Positions 8,958-17,603 of a stretch of DNA of 64,000 nt are shown one piece after another (positions within the stretch are counted from its first letter, which is position 1; the number at the start of each line of letters is the position of its first letter). The stretch comes from Neorhizobium galegae bv. orientalis str. HAMBI 540 (GTDB lineage: Bacteria > Pseudomonadota > Alphaproteobacteria > Rhizobiales > Rhizobiaceae): NCBI RefSeq assembly GCF_000731315.1, contig NZ_HG938353.1, positions 1,178,001 to 1,242,000 on the forward strand. The letters are read 5' to 3'. A program made the position numbers and the translations under genes. The notes under the pieces were generated by a model that had not been told where the DNA came from, did not search any database, and saw only the letters and a program-made list of their open reading frames with translations.

Positions 8958-9044
8958 ATGACTGACCTGCTTCGTGACATTGCCTCATTCGCTTCCATCG
9001 CCACATTCGTGGCCAGCCTCTCGATGATCATGATGGCCATGTAA
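8958..9044 (+). CDS. Small hydrophobic protein, 28 residues
   Basis: A 28-codon ORF (starts MTDLLRDIASFAS, ends MIMMAM) with a short polar start and one hydrophobic helix over most of its length. It has a good GGGAG ribosome site six bases before the ATG and a likely promoter at 8900-8928, and it lies in otherwise non-coding DNA ahead of dnaE, all favouring a real gene. I do not recognise a named family. It could be a small membrane protein or a leader peptide; 135 bases separate it from dnaE. Confidence 0.55.
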   Translation: MTDLLRDIASFASIATFVASLSMIMMAM

Positions 9045-9179
9045 TCCGGGATGTGGGCGCCCGCCTCGGCCGAAAGGCGTTGAGGAGGGAATTCCGAACT
9101 GGACTCTCAAGCCCCTGCGCCGGACAATAGCCTGATTCATGAGATGGTTCCCGCTTCATCAAACGGGTAAGGCGCAGGC

Positions 9180-12100
9180 ATGGCAGACAAGATGGACGTG
9201 AAATCGGGATCGGAAGAGCTGGGAAACACCCCTCAATTCGTTCATCTGCGCGTCCATTCCGCCTACTCGCTTCTTGAAGGCGCCTTGCCGCTCAAGAAGA
9301 TCCTCTCGAAGGCGATCGCGGACAATCAGCCGGCGATCGCGATCACCGACACCAACAATCTTTTCGTCGCGCTGGAATTCGCCCAGAAGGCGATCGGCGA
9401 CGGCCTGCAGCCGATCATCGGCTGCCAGCTGTCCATCGATATGGAAGACCAGTCCGACGAGCGTCGCAACAGCCACCAGCAGCTCGCCAAGCTGCCGGCG
9501 ATCGTCGTGCTCGCGGCCAATGCCGTCGGTTACGAACGGCTCGTCGATCTGATCAGCCGCGCCTATCTCGGCGACGAGGGGCATCAGTCCATCCATATCA
9601 GCCGCTCCTGGCTGGAGGACGGCGGCACCGAAGGCCTGATCGCGCTGACCGGGGCCGGAAGCGGGCCGGTCGACGTGACTCTGAAGGAAGGCAATGCTAC
9701 GCTTGCCGAAGCAAGACTCCTGAAGCTCAAGGAGATATTCGGCGATCGGCTCTATGTCGAACTGCAGCGCCACGGCGCCTACGACCGGCGCCACGAGCAC
9801 AAGATCGTCACGCTCGCCTACGACCACGACCTGCCGCTGGTCGCGACCAACGAGGCCTTCTTTCCCACCAAGGCCGATTACGATGCCCATGACGCGCTGA
9901 TGGCGGTTGCCCACAACGCGATCGTCTCGGACGACACCCGCTTCCGCCTGACGCCGGACCATTATCTGAAGAGCCGCGCGGAGATGGCAAAGTTGTTTGC
10001 CGACCTGCCGGAGGCGCTCGAAAACACCGTCGAGATCGCGCAGCGCTGCTCCTTCGTGCTGAAGACCCGTAATCCGATCCTGCCGCGCTTCACCGGCGCC
10101 ACCGACGATCCGGCGGAAGCCGAACGCGCCGAGGCCGAAGAGCTGCGCCGCCAGTCCGTCGAAGGCCTCGAAGAGCGCATCGCGACGCTCGGCATGACGC
10201 GCGGTTATACCGAGCAGGATTATCGGGACCGGCTGGATTTCGAGCTCAGCGTCATCGAGAAGATGAAGTTCCCGGGCTACTTCCTGATCGTCGCCGACTT
10301 CATCAAATGGGCGAAGCAGCAGGGCATCCCGGTTGGTCCCGGCCGTGGTTCGGGTGCGGGTTCGCTGGTTGCCTATGCGCTGACCATTACCGACGTCGAT
10401 CCGCTGCGTTTCTCGCTGCTGTTCGAGCGCTTCCTCAATCCCGATCGCGTCTCGATGCCGGACTTCGACATCGACTTCTGCCAGGATCGCCGCGAAGAGG
10501 TGATCCGCTACGTGCAGCAGAAATACGGCCGCGAGCAGGTGGCGCAGATCATCACCTTCGGTTCGCTGCAGGCACGCGCCGCCTTGCGCGACGTCGGCCG
10601 CGTGCTCGAAATGCCCTATGGACAGGTCGACAAGATCTGCAAGCTGGTGCCGAACAACCCGGCCAATCCGACCCCGCTGTCGAAGGCGATCGAGGAGGAT
10701 CCGAAATTCCAGGAGGAGGCCGACAAGGAACCGGTCGTCGCCCGCCTTCTCGATATCGCGCAGAAGATCGAAGGCCTCTACCGCCACGCCTCGACCCACG
10801 CCGCCGGCATCGTCATCGGCGACCGTCCGCTGTCGAAACTGGTGCCGATGTATCGGGACCCGCGCTCGGACATGCCGGTCACCCAGTTCAACATGAAATG
10901 GGTGGAGCAGGCAGGGCTCGTGAAGTTCGACTTCCTCGGCCTGAAGACACTGACGGTGCTGAAGACCGCGGTCGATTTCTGTCGCAAGCGCGGCATCGAG
11001 ATCGATCTCGCCAAGATCCCGCTCGACGACACCAAGACCTACGAGATGCTCTCGCGCGGCGAGACGGTCGGCGTGTTCCAGGTGGAAAGTGCCGGCATGC
11101 GCAAGGCGCTGATCGGCATGCGGCCGGACTGCATCGAGGACATTATCGCGCTCGTGGCGCTTTATCGTCCAGGCCCGATGGAGAACATTCCGACCTACAA
11201 TGCCCGCAAGCACGGCGAGGAGGAGATCGAGTCGATCCACCCGACGATCGACCACCTCCTGAAGGAGACCCAAGGGGTTATCGTCTATCAGGAACAGGTG
11301 ATGCAGATCGCCCAGGTGCTCTCGGGCTATTCGCTCGGCGAGGCCGACCTGCTGCGCCGCGCCATGGGCAAGAAGATCAAGGCGGAGATGGATCAGCAGA
11401 GCGAACGCTTTGTTGATGGCGCCATCAAGAACGGCGTCTCCAAGCCGCAAGCCAACAACATCTTTGAACTGCTGGCAAAATTCGCCAACTACGGCTTCAA
11501 CAAGTCACACGCCGCGGCCTACGCCATCGTCTCCTACCAGACGGCCTTCATGAAGGCGCATTATCCGGTCGAGTTCCTCGCCGCCTCGATGACCTACGAT
11601 ATGTCGAACAGCGAGAAGCTGAACGACTTCCGTCAGGATGCCGGCCGTCTCGGCATTGCGGTCATTCCGCCGTCGGTGCAGACCTCGTTCCGGCATTTCG
11701 AGACCGGCGACAACAGGATCTATTACGCGCTGGCCGCCATCAAGGGCGTCGGCGAGTCGGCGGTCGATCACATCACCGAAGTGCGCGGCGATGTGCCGTT
11801 TGCCAGCATCGAGGACTTCTGCCTGCGGATCGACCCGAAACAGGTCAACCGCCGCGTCATGGAAAGCCTGATCTCGGCGGGTGCCTTCGATTGTTTCGGC
11901 CGCGACCGCGCCGAGTTGAGCGGCGGCCTCGACCGCATCATCGGTTATGCGCAGCGTGCGCAAGGGGAAAAGGTCAGCGGCCAGCATGACATGTTCGGCT
12001 CATCCTCCGCCTCCGGGCCGGAGACGCTGATTTTCCCGTCGTTTACGCCGTGGATGCCGTCAGAAAAGCTGATGCGCGAATACCAGGTGCTCGGCTTCTA

Positions 12101-12677
12101 TCTCTCCGCCCACCCGCTCGATGCCTATGCCAGCGTGCTCGCCAAGATGCGCGTCCAGAATTTCGCGGACTTTTCCGCCGCCGTGAAACAGGGCGCTACC
12201 GCCGGCCGGCTGGCCGGAACGGTGACCAGCAAGCAGGAGCGCAAGACCCGCACCGGCAACAAGATGGGCATCGTCACTTTCTCGGATGCGACCGGCCAGT
12301 TCGAGGCCGTGCTGTTCTCGGAGGGGCTGGCGCAATATCGAGACCTGCTCGAGCCCGGCAAGTCGCTGGTCATCACCGTGCAGGCGGAAGAGCGGCCGGA
12401 AGGTATCGGCCTGCGCATCCAGACCGCGCAGTCGCTCGAGGAAAAGTCGGTGCAGATGCAGAAGGCGCTGCGCGTCTTCGTCCGCGACTCAGGCCCGATG
12501 CGCGCGGTTGCCCGGCACCTCAATGCCCGGGGCGACGGGCTGGTGTCCTTTGTGATCATCAAGGATGACGGGAAGCGGGAAATCGAGGTGGAGCTGACGG
12601 AAAAATACCGCATCTCGCCGGAAATCGCCGCGGCGCTGAGGACGGCGCCGGGCGTTCTCGATGTCGAGCTGGTCTAG
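9180..12677 (+). CDS. dnaE: DNA polymerase III subunit alpha
   Basis: The 1165-residue catalytic subunit of the replicative polymerase. The N-terminal PHP domain begins with FVHLRVHSAYSLLEGAL. The C-family polymerase core shows PGRGSGAGSLVAYAL and the catalytic aspartates in PDFDIDF; the helix-hairpin-helix and OB domain follow in the last 350 residues (TGNKMGIVTFSDATGQFEAV). Length fits DnaE1; the error-prone DnaE2, usually in an imuA-imuB cassette, is shorter in its C terminus and has no such neighbours here. The ATG at 9180 follows GGTAAGGCG. The convergent transpeptidase gene ends seven bases past the stop. Confidence 0.95.
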   Translation: MADKMDVKSGSEELGNTPQFVHLRVHSAYSLLEGALPLKKILSKAIADNQPAIAITDTNNLFVALEFAQKAIGDGLQPIIGCQLSIDMEDQSDERRNSHQQLAKLPAIVVLAANAVGYERLVDLISRAYLGDEGHQSIHISRSWLEDGGTEGLIALTGAGSGPVDVTLKEGNATLAEARLLKLKEIFGDRLYVELQRHGAYDRRHEHKIVTLAYDHDLPLVATNEAFFPTKADYDAHDALMAVAHNAIVSDDTRFRLTPDHYLKSRAEMAKLFADLPEALENTVEIAQRCSFVLKTRNPILPRFTGATDDPAEAERAEAEELRRQSVEGLEERIATLGMTRGYTEQDYRDRLDFELSVIEKMKFPGYFLIVADFIKWAKQQGIPVGPGRGSGAGSLVAYALTITDVDPLRFSLLFERFLNPDRVSMPDFDIDFCQDRREEVIRYVQQKYGREQVAQIITFGSLQARAALRDVGRVLEMPYGQVDKICKLVPNNPANPTPLSKAIEEDPKFQEEADKEPVVARLLDIAQKIEGLYRHASTHAAGIVIGDRPLSKLVPMYRDPRSDMPVTQFNMKWVEQAGLVKFDFLGLKTLTVLKTAVDFCRKRGIEIDLAKIPLDDTKTYEMLSRGETVGVFQVESAGMRKALIGMRPDCIEDIIALVALYRPGPMENIPTYNARKHGEEEIESIHPTIDHLLKETQGVIVYQEQVMQIAQVLSGYSLGEADLLRRAMGKKIKAEMDQQSERFVDGAIKNGVSKPQANNIFELLAKFANYGFNKSHAAAYAIVSYQTAFMKAHYPVEFLAASMTYDMSNSEKLNDFRQDAGRLGIAVIPPSVQTSFRHFETGDNRIYYALAAIKGVGESAVDHITEVRGDVPFASIEDFCLRIDPKQVNRRVMESLISAGAFDCFGRDRAELSGGLDRIIGYAQRAQGEKVSGQHDMFGSSSASGPETLIFPSFTPWMPSEKLMREYQVLGFYLSAHPLDAYASVLAKMRVQNFADFSAAVKQGATAGRLAGTVTSKQERKTRTGNKMGIVTFSDATGQFEAVLFSEGLAQYRDLLEPGKSLVITVQAEERPEGIGLRIQTAQSLEEKSVQMQKALRVFVRDSGPMRAVARHLNARGDGLVSFVIIKDDGKREIEVELTEKYRISPEIAAALRTAPGVLDVELV

Positions 12678-12683
12678 GAGACT

Positions 12684-12920
12684 TTAATAGAGGCCGTAGG
12701 CGCGGGGCTTGGCGTCCGTCCGCCGCTGGCTGACCGGCTGCTGCTTGGTGATCGACGACTGCATCTGCGCTTCGGCGACCCGCTGCGCCGGCTGGGTGAT
12801 GGTGATGAAATCGGTGCCGTCGCCGGTGTCCGGGCCGATGCCCTGGTCGTTGATCGTCAGGGACGAACCGTTGCTGATCAGCGTTTCAATCCGGTCTCGA
12901 ATGTCGGCCGGGATTCGATG
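12684..12920 (-). other. Displaced C-terminal coding tail of the L,D-transpeptidase gene
   Basis: In the minus frame offset from the gene at 12878-14059, the translation continues as PADIRDRIETLISNG and then about 60 more residues rich in Asp, Gly and Gln to a stop at 12684. It reads as the natural continuation of the upstream protein: the change of frame falls at about 12905-12920, within the codons for SRI. Insertion of one base there would restore a protein of about 458 residues. Confidence 0.7.
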
Positions 12921-14059
12921 CGGCTGAGGGCCTGTGCGGCAGCACCGGGCGCATAAGGGTTGTCGGCCACCGTGATCCCGAGCCGCTGCTTCACCGCGGC
13001 GCTGAGGCCATTCGGCACGGTGATGCTGTGCCATTCGGCCGTCTCTTCCTGGCGCTCGACCTTGTCGACGCTGAAGAAATGCGTGCCGAGCGCGATTTCC
13101 GGATCCTTGATGACGATCGGCGCCTCGAACTGCGGCTGGAAATTCTGGCGCACCATGATCTGGCCCATCGGCGGACGCGGCTTGCCCGCGGTCTCGTAGA
13201 GCGAGGCCAGGAATTCCGGCGTCACCAGCGCGCCCTTGGGCGACAGGTTCTTCCAGCGCTTGAAGCCGGCAATCGCGCTGCGGGTCATCGGACCGGCGGA
13301 GCCGTCGCCGCCGCCGGTGTCGAACCCGAGCTGCTGCAGCAGGATCTGGGCATCCATCAGCGTCTCGCGGTCGCCGCGGCGGGTGATCAGGATGCGAAGC
13401 GGCGCAGCGTCTTCCGCAGAACTTGCCGCCGGTTTTGTCGCAGGCGGCGACGCATCGGTCGCCGGATGGATGATCGAGGGATTGTTCGGGGCGACGTTCA
13501 TCGCCACTTCGACGGGTTTGGAGCTGTTGCCGATCGACGAGGTCCGGAGCTCGACGTCGGAAAGCAGCGGCCCGGTCGGCAGCGGCTTGCGCGGCAGGAA
13601 CAGGTTGGCGTTCTCGATCAGCTGCGGCACGACCGGTGCGTCGGTGATGATCACATGCGCACCGCGCTCGGTGATCTGGTAGAGCGATTTCGCGAAGGCG
13701 CCCGGCATGCGCACGCAGCCATGCGAGGCGGGATAGTTCGGGACACTGTTTGATTCGTGAAGCGCGACGCCCGACCAGGTCAGGCGCTGCATCCACGGCA
13801 TGGGCGCGTTCGAATAGAGATTGGATTCGTGATATTTCTGCTTTTCGAGGATCGAAAAGATGCCGCTCGGCGTCGAGTGGCCTTCCTTGCCGGTCGACAC
13901 TTTCGAGGTGGTGACGACCGTTTCGCCGTCATAGACGACCAGCGACTGCTTGTCCTTGGAAACGATGATCTGCAGCGTGCGGGCACCTTCCGCAAAAGCT
14001 GCATGCGACAGCATGGTCGCAGACAAAAGACCTAACCCGAACACCAGGCGACGCAACAT
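12878..14059 (-). CDS. L,D-transpeptidase (YkuD domain), C terminus lost by frameshift
   Basis: An envelope enzyme that makes 3-3 peptidoglycan cross-links or attaches proteins to the wall. The N terminus is a signal peptide (LVFGLGLLSATMLSHAAFA). The YkuD domain follows with the catalytic motif SHGCVRM and an upstream conserved His (LHESN). A peptidoglycan-binding-like segment lies near residues 235-290 (DAQILLQQLGFDTGG). The frame ends after 393 residues with a foreign tail (ESRPTFETGLKR), while the expected C terminus continues in another frame to 12684. This is a one-base loss, either a real mutation or a sequencing error; the catalytic domain is intact either way. The ATG at 14071 is an alternative start. 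Confidence 0.85.
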   Translation of the reverse strand: MLRRLVFGLGLLSATMLSHAAFAEGARTLQIIVSKDKQSLVVYDGETVVTTSKVSTGKEGHSTPSGIFSILEKQKYHESNLYSNAPMPWMQRLTWSGVALHESNSVPNYPASHGCVRMPGAFAKSLYQITERGAHVIITDAPVVPQLIENANLFLPRKPLPTGPLLSDVELRTSSIGNSSKPVEVAMNVAPNNPSIIHPATDASPPATKPAASSAEDAAPLRILITRRGDRETLMDAQILLQQLGFDTGGGDGSAGPMTRSAIAGFKRWKNLSPKGALVTPEFLASLYETAGKPRPPMGQIMVRQNFQPQFEAPIVIKDPEIALGTHFFSVDKVERQEETAEWHSITVPNGLSAAVKQRLGITVADNPYAPGAAAQALSRIESRPTFETGLKR

Positions 14060-14167
14060 GACCGACCCCATACGCAATACAAGACCCGCACATTAGCGCA
14101 TGAGGTTTAAGGAAGGTTATCCGCGCCGCGAGTAGTTTTAACGTTATGGTTAATAACGGATCACATT

Positions 14168-15460
14168 TCATTGATCCCGGCGGCGGTTTCCAAAAGTATA
14201 TCCGGTCTCGACCGCGGCCTTGCCGAACTTGTCGCGCAGCTTGTCCATCGCCGCTTCCGCGGCCGCACGGCGGCCTGCCTGGCGGTCGACGAGATCGGGC
14301 GGATCGGCAAGCGTCGGGTCGCCGAGATCTGTGACGCCGATGCCGAGCAGGCGGAATTTTGTGCCGTCGGTCTCCTTTTCCATCAGCGACAGGCCGGTCC
14401 TGAAAATACGGTCGGCGAGCTGGGTCGGGTCTTCCAGCCGCTTGTTGCGGGTGCGGCTCTTGAAGTCGGAGGTCTTCAGCTTGAGAACCACGGTCTGCCC
14501 GGCAATGCCGTGTTTCTTCAGCCGCGTTGAAACCTTTTCGGAAAGCCGGCGCAGGATCGGCACGAGGTCGTCATAACCCGCGATGTCGTCGAAGAAGGTG
14601 GTCTCGGCAGAAACGCTCTTCGCCGCGTCGTTGACATGCACCTCGCGGTCGTCGATGCCGCGCGAGAGGCGATAAAGCCGCTGGCCCATCGTGCCGTAGC
14701 GGCGCATCAGGTCGGCCTCCTGCATGGCCTGGAGCTGGCCGATGGTGCGGATCCCGTCTGCCTCCAGTGTCGCGTTGAACGCCTTGCCGACGCCCCAGAT
14801 GGTGGTGACGGGGCGGGCCGCGAGGAATTCCAGCGCCTCTTGCCTGCCGATCACCGAAAAGCCGCGCGGCTTCTGAAGATCCGAGGCGACCTTGGCGAGG
14901 AATTTGCAATAGGAGAGGCCAACTGAAATGCTGATGCCGATCTCGTCCTGCACCCGCTTGGTGAATTTCGCGAGGATGCGGGCCGGCGGGGCATGGTGCA
15001 GCCGTTCGGTGCCGGCGAGTTCGAGAAAGGCCTCGTCGATCGACAGCGGCTGAACCAGCGGCGTCAGATCGTGCATCATGGCGCGCACCTGCCGTCCGAT
15101 GGTGACGTATTTTTCCATGTTGGGCGGGATCACGACGGCGTCCGGGCAGAGTTCCAGCGCCTTGAACATCGGCATCGCCGAGCGCACGCCATTGATGCGG
15201 GCGATATAGCAGGCCGTCGAGACGACGCCGCGTTTGCCGCCGCCGATGATCACGGGCTTGTCGGCGAGTTGCGGGTTATCGCGTTTTTCGATCGTCGCGT
15301 AGAAGGCGTCGCAATCGATATGCGCCAGCGTCAATGCGTAGAGTTCGTTGTGATAGACGAGACGCGGGCTGCCGCAGGCGCGGCACCGGCGCACCTCCGC
15401 CTTCTGCTCCGCAAGGCAGTCGCGACAGAAGCCGGGTGTCTTGTCAGGCGTAGGCGTCAT
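14168..15460 (-). CDS. dinB: DNA polymerase IV (Y family) with N-terminal CxxC pairs
   Basis: A 430-residue translesion polymerase that extends past damaged bases. The palm motif HIDCDAFYA and the catalytic SIDEAFLEL are present, followed by thumb ([10 protein letters not shown], one HhH) and little-finger domains. Unlike E. coli DinB (351 residues), it has about 50 extra N-terminal residues with C12, C15, C26 and C29, a likely zinc ribbon, and a 40-residue C-terminal extension. I start at the ATG at 15460; a TTG at 15472 is the only earlier option. A LexA-type box lies at 15467-15481, so it is probably damage-inducible. Confidence 0.92.
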   Translation of the reverse strand: MTPTPDKTPGFCRDCLAEQKAEVRRCRACGSPRLVYHNELYALTLAHIDCDAFYATIEKRDNPQLADKPVIIGGGKRGVVSTACYIARINGVRSAMPMFKALELCPDAVVIPPNMEKYVTIGRQVRAMMHDLTPLVQPLSIDEAFLELAGTERLHHAPPARILAKFTKRVQDEIGISISVGLSYCKFLAKVASDLQKPRGFSVIGRQEALEFLAARPVTTIWGVGKAFNATLEADGIRTIGQLQAMQEADLMRRYGTMGQRLYRLSRGIDDREVHVNDAAKSVSAETTFFDDIAGYDDLVPILRRLSEKVSTRLKKHGIAGQTVVLKLKTSDFKSRTRNKRLEDPTQLADRIFRTGLSLMEKETDGTKFRLLGIGVTDLGDPTLADPPDLVDRQAGRRAAAEAAMDKLRDKFGKAAVETGYTFGNRRRDQ

Positions 15461-15466
15461 GGCAGA

Positions 15467-15481
15467 GAACAAAGGTTGAAC
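15467..15481 (-). promoter_or_regulatory. LexA (SOS) box ahead of dinB
   Basis: GAAC, seven bases, GAAC on plus (GTTC-N7-GTTC on minus) is an exact match to the alphaproteobacterial LexA consensus. It ends seven bases before the dinB ATG, where bound repressor would block transcription. The site is also 57 bases upstream of the divergent GNAT gene at 15538. Confidence 0.7.
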
Positions 15482-15537
15482 ACCGCGACGTTAAGGCCTA
15501 AGCTCGTGAGTCACAAGGGACGGTGTGGAGGTTTGGC

Positions 15538-16119
15538 GTGGATATCGATCTTCGTTTCGAGCCCGTGACGGCGGAACGCTGGGGGGATTTCGAAATGCTC
15601 TTCGGCCCGCAGGGTGCCTTCTACCACTGTTGGTGCGTCGCTCTGCGCCTGCCGCATGCGGTGCGCACCAGGATGCAGCCGCAGGAGCGGAAGGATCATA
15701 TCCACGACCGTATAAATGCTGGTCCGCCGCCCGGCATTCTGGCCTACGCGGATGGCGGGCCGGTCGCCTGGGTGCAGGTCGGACCGCGGCACGACGTGCC
15801 GCAGTTCAATTCGTCGCGCACCGTTTCGCGCCCGCTGGAGGAGACGGATGCGACCGACCCCTCCGTCTGGGCGGTCAGCTGTTTTTTCCTGACGCCGAAG
15901 CTCAGGGGCAAAGGACTGAGCCACCGCCTGCTGTCTGGCGCCGTCGACTATGCGCGGCATATGGGAGCGCGGTTCGTCGATGCCTGTCCGATCGATCATG
16001 TCAAGCAGTCGAAATCGGTGACGCTGTGCATCGGCTCGACGGCGATCTTCGACGCGGCCGGCTTCGAAGTGGTGGAGCGCCGCAAGGACGGACGACCGCT
16101 GATGCGGCTGGAACTTTAG
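15538..16119 (+). CDS. GNAT family N-acetyltransferase
   Basis: A 193-residue protein of the GNAT fold. The acetyl-CoA-binding stretch is the segment CFFLTPKLRGKGLSHRLL, the usual RGxG loop after beta-4. The N-terminal part with CWCVALRLP is seen in a group of GNATs of unknown substrate. I choose the GTG at 15538 because a strong GGAGG lies six bases before it; a GTG at 15523 has no such site. Divergent from dinB. Substrate unknown. Confidence 0.8.
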   Translation: MDIDLRFEPVTAERWGDFEMLFGPQGAFYHCWCVALRLPHAVRTRMQPQERKDHIHDRINAGPPPGILAYADGGPVAWVQVGPRHDVPQFNSSRTVSRPLEETDATDPSVWAVSCFFLTPKLRGKGLSHRLLSGAVDYARHMGARFVDACPIDHVKQSKSVTLCIGSTAIFDAAGFEVVERRKDGRPLMRLEL

Positions 16120-16122
16120 ATG

Positions 16123-16773
16123 TCAGGCGGCTTTGGACTGGATATGGGTATAGATCAGTTCGGCAGCATGACCCCAGTCCGTCGCCCGGACGATGCCGTC
16201 GTCCGGTTTCGGCGCCAGAAGGTGGAGCGGAGAGTCGGGCATCATATGGATGACGAGGCATTCCGAGACGTGATCCCGTACCGAGTGCAGGTTATGCGCT
16301 ATGTCGTCGATGAAGACGCAGGGCAGGGGGCGACCGTCGTGCAGGCGCTGCATGATCGGTCCCTTGGGTTCCTCGCTGGCGATCAGCGGGAAGGTGAGGC
16401 CGATCCGGTCGAGAAGTCGGCGGCGGTGCTCCCAGTAGCGCGGCGGCATCGCAGTCAGGAACACGACGTCGGCATCCTTAGACAGCGCGTCGAGTGTCTG
16501 GACGACGAAGTCGAAGGGGATCTGCCAGTTTTCCTGGGCTTCGAAAAAGGTCTCGATCAACCGACGCACGTCCGGATGTTCGAGCGCGATCTGGGTCTCT
16601 ATGGAAACGATATTGCCGGTGAGACGAAAGGAACGCGGCAGCAGTTCATGGCCTTCGCCGCGCAGAAAGTCCTGGAAGGGAGCCACGAAGTGCAGCACCA
16701 CATCGTCGATGTCGCAGACGACGAGCGGCCGGTCGCCGAGGCGCACATGGGAAAGGTCGAGGATCTCGCTCAT
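16123..16773 (-). CDS. HAD superfamily hydrolase-like protein
   Basis: A 216-residue protein with haloacid-dehalogenase features: motif I as CDIDDVV near residues 19-25 (nucleophile Asp first), motif II Thr in FLTAMPP, and motif IV as FIDDIAHN near residue 165. It should be a phosphatase of unknown substrate. The start is the ATG at 16773, overlapping the end of the DUF3572 gene; the frame reaches 16884 but that extension lies inside the neighbour and looks non-coding. It converges with the GNAT at 16119, three bases apart. Confidence 0.75.
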   Translation of the reverse strand: MSEILDLSHVRLGDRPLVVCDIDDVVLHFVAPFQDFLRGEGHELLPRSFRLTGNIVSIETQIALEHPDVRRLIETFFEAQENWQIPFDFVVQTLDALSKDADVVFLTAMPPRYWEHRRRLLDRIGLTFPLIASEEPKGPIMQRLHDGRPLPCVFIDDIAHNLHSVRDHVSECLVIHMMPDSPLHLLAPKPDDGIVRATDWGHAAELIYTHIQSKAA

Positions 16774-16774
16774 C

Positions 16775-17083
16775 TCAATAGTCGCCGGAATCGAGCCCGG
16801 GTCCGGAATAGTGGTGCGAGGCGGCCGCCACGGTTTCAGGCTTTGTATCCGTCGCCTCGCAGAAGGCCAGCAGAGTCGGCTCATGCCCCATCAGGAAATC
16901 GATCATGCCGGCGAGAAAGCCCGGATCGTTTACCGCATTGCGCATCTGGTTGGGCTGGACGCCGGAAAGGGCGAGGAAACGGCCGAGCATATCGGGCTCG
17001 TTGGCGAGCCATCCGAGAATGGCGGCCGCGGTCTCTTCCGCCTGGGGTCTGCTGTTTCGAGTATTACCGGGGTCGCGCCGCAT
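16775..17083 (-). CDS. DUF3572 family protein
   Basis: A 102-residue, mostly helical, acidic protein matching DUF3572 (core ILGWLANEPDMLGRFLALSG, then a conserved PGFLAGMIDFLMGHE). The family is confined to alphaproteobacteria and has no known function. It is divergent from divK with 132 bases between, and its end abuts the HAD-like gene, so these two are probably one transcript. Confidence 0.82.
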   Translation of the reverse strand: MRRDPGNTRNSRPQAEETAAAILGWLANEPDMLGRFLALSGVQPNQMRNAVNDPGFLAGMIDFLMGHEPTLLAFCEATDTKPETVAAASHHYSGPGLDSGDY

Positions 17084-17215
17084 TGTCTGCCGAGTTACCT
17101 CTTTTTCAACTAAATGGCTTTACCGTGCCTGATAGGCGCTCTGTGGAATCGGCCGTTCCGGGAGCTTATATACTGAAGGCACTCATGCAAGCCGGGATTT
17201 AAGGAACGGATCGCT

Positions 17216-17587
17216 ATGCCCAAACGGGTCATGATCGTCGAGGACAACGAGCTGAACATGAAGCTCTTCCGCGACCTGATCGAAGCATCGGGATACGATA
17301 CCATCCAGACCCGCAACGGTATGGAAGCGCTTGATCTGGCACGCAAATATCGCCCAGACCTGATTTTGATGGACATCCAGCTGCCCGAGGTTTCTGGCCT
17401 CGAAGTCACCAAATGGCTGAAGGAAGACGACGAACTGCATGTCATTCCGGTGATCGCGGTGACCGCCTTTGCGATGAAGGGCGACGAGGAGCGCATCCGC
17501 CAGGGTGGATGCGAAGCCTATGTCTCGAAACCCATTTCGGTGCCAAAATTTATTGAGACAATAAAGACATATCTCGGCGACGCATGA
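17216..17587 (+). CDS. divK: Single-domain response regulator DivK
   Basis: A 123-residue receiver domain with no output domain. The acidic pair is E9-D10, the phosphorylated residue D53 (LMDIQLPE), and the conserved Thr and Lys lie in VTAFAM and SKPIS. DivK controls polarity and CtrA activity through DivJ, PleC and DivL. The identity rests on near-full agreement with the Caulobacter type and on pleD 16 bases downstream, a conserved pair. A GGAA precedes the ATG. Confidence 0.93.
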   Translation: MPKRVMIVEDNELNMKLFRDLIEASGYDTIQTRNGMEALDLARKYRPDLILMDIQLPEVSGLEVTKWLKEDDELHVIPVIAVTAFAMKGDEERIRQGGCEAYVSKPISVPKFIETIKTYLGDA

Positions 17588-17603
17588 AAACGGGACGGAC
17601 CTC

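Noticed and set aside
9159..11450. 763-codon open frame on the minus strand inside dnaE
   Set aside because: It is antisense to an unquestionable dnaE and rich in His, Arg and Asp, the usual shadow of GC-rich codon use; no family features.
14138..14153. TTAA...TTAA as a CtrA site ahead of the L,D-transpeptidase gene
   Set aside because: The spacer is eight bases, not the seven required by the CtrA consensus.
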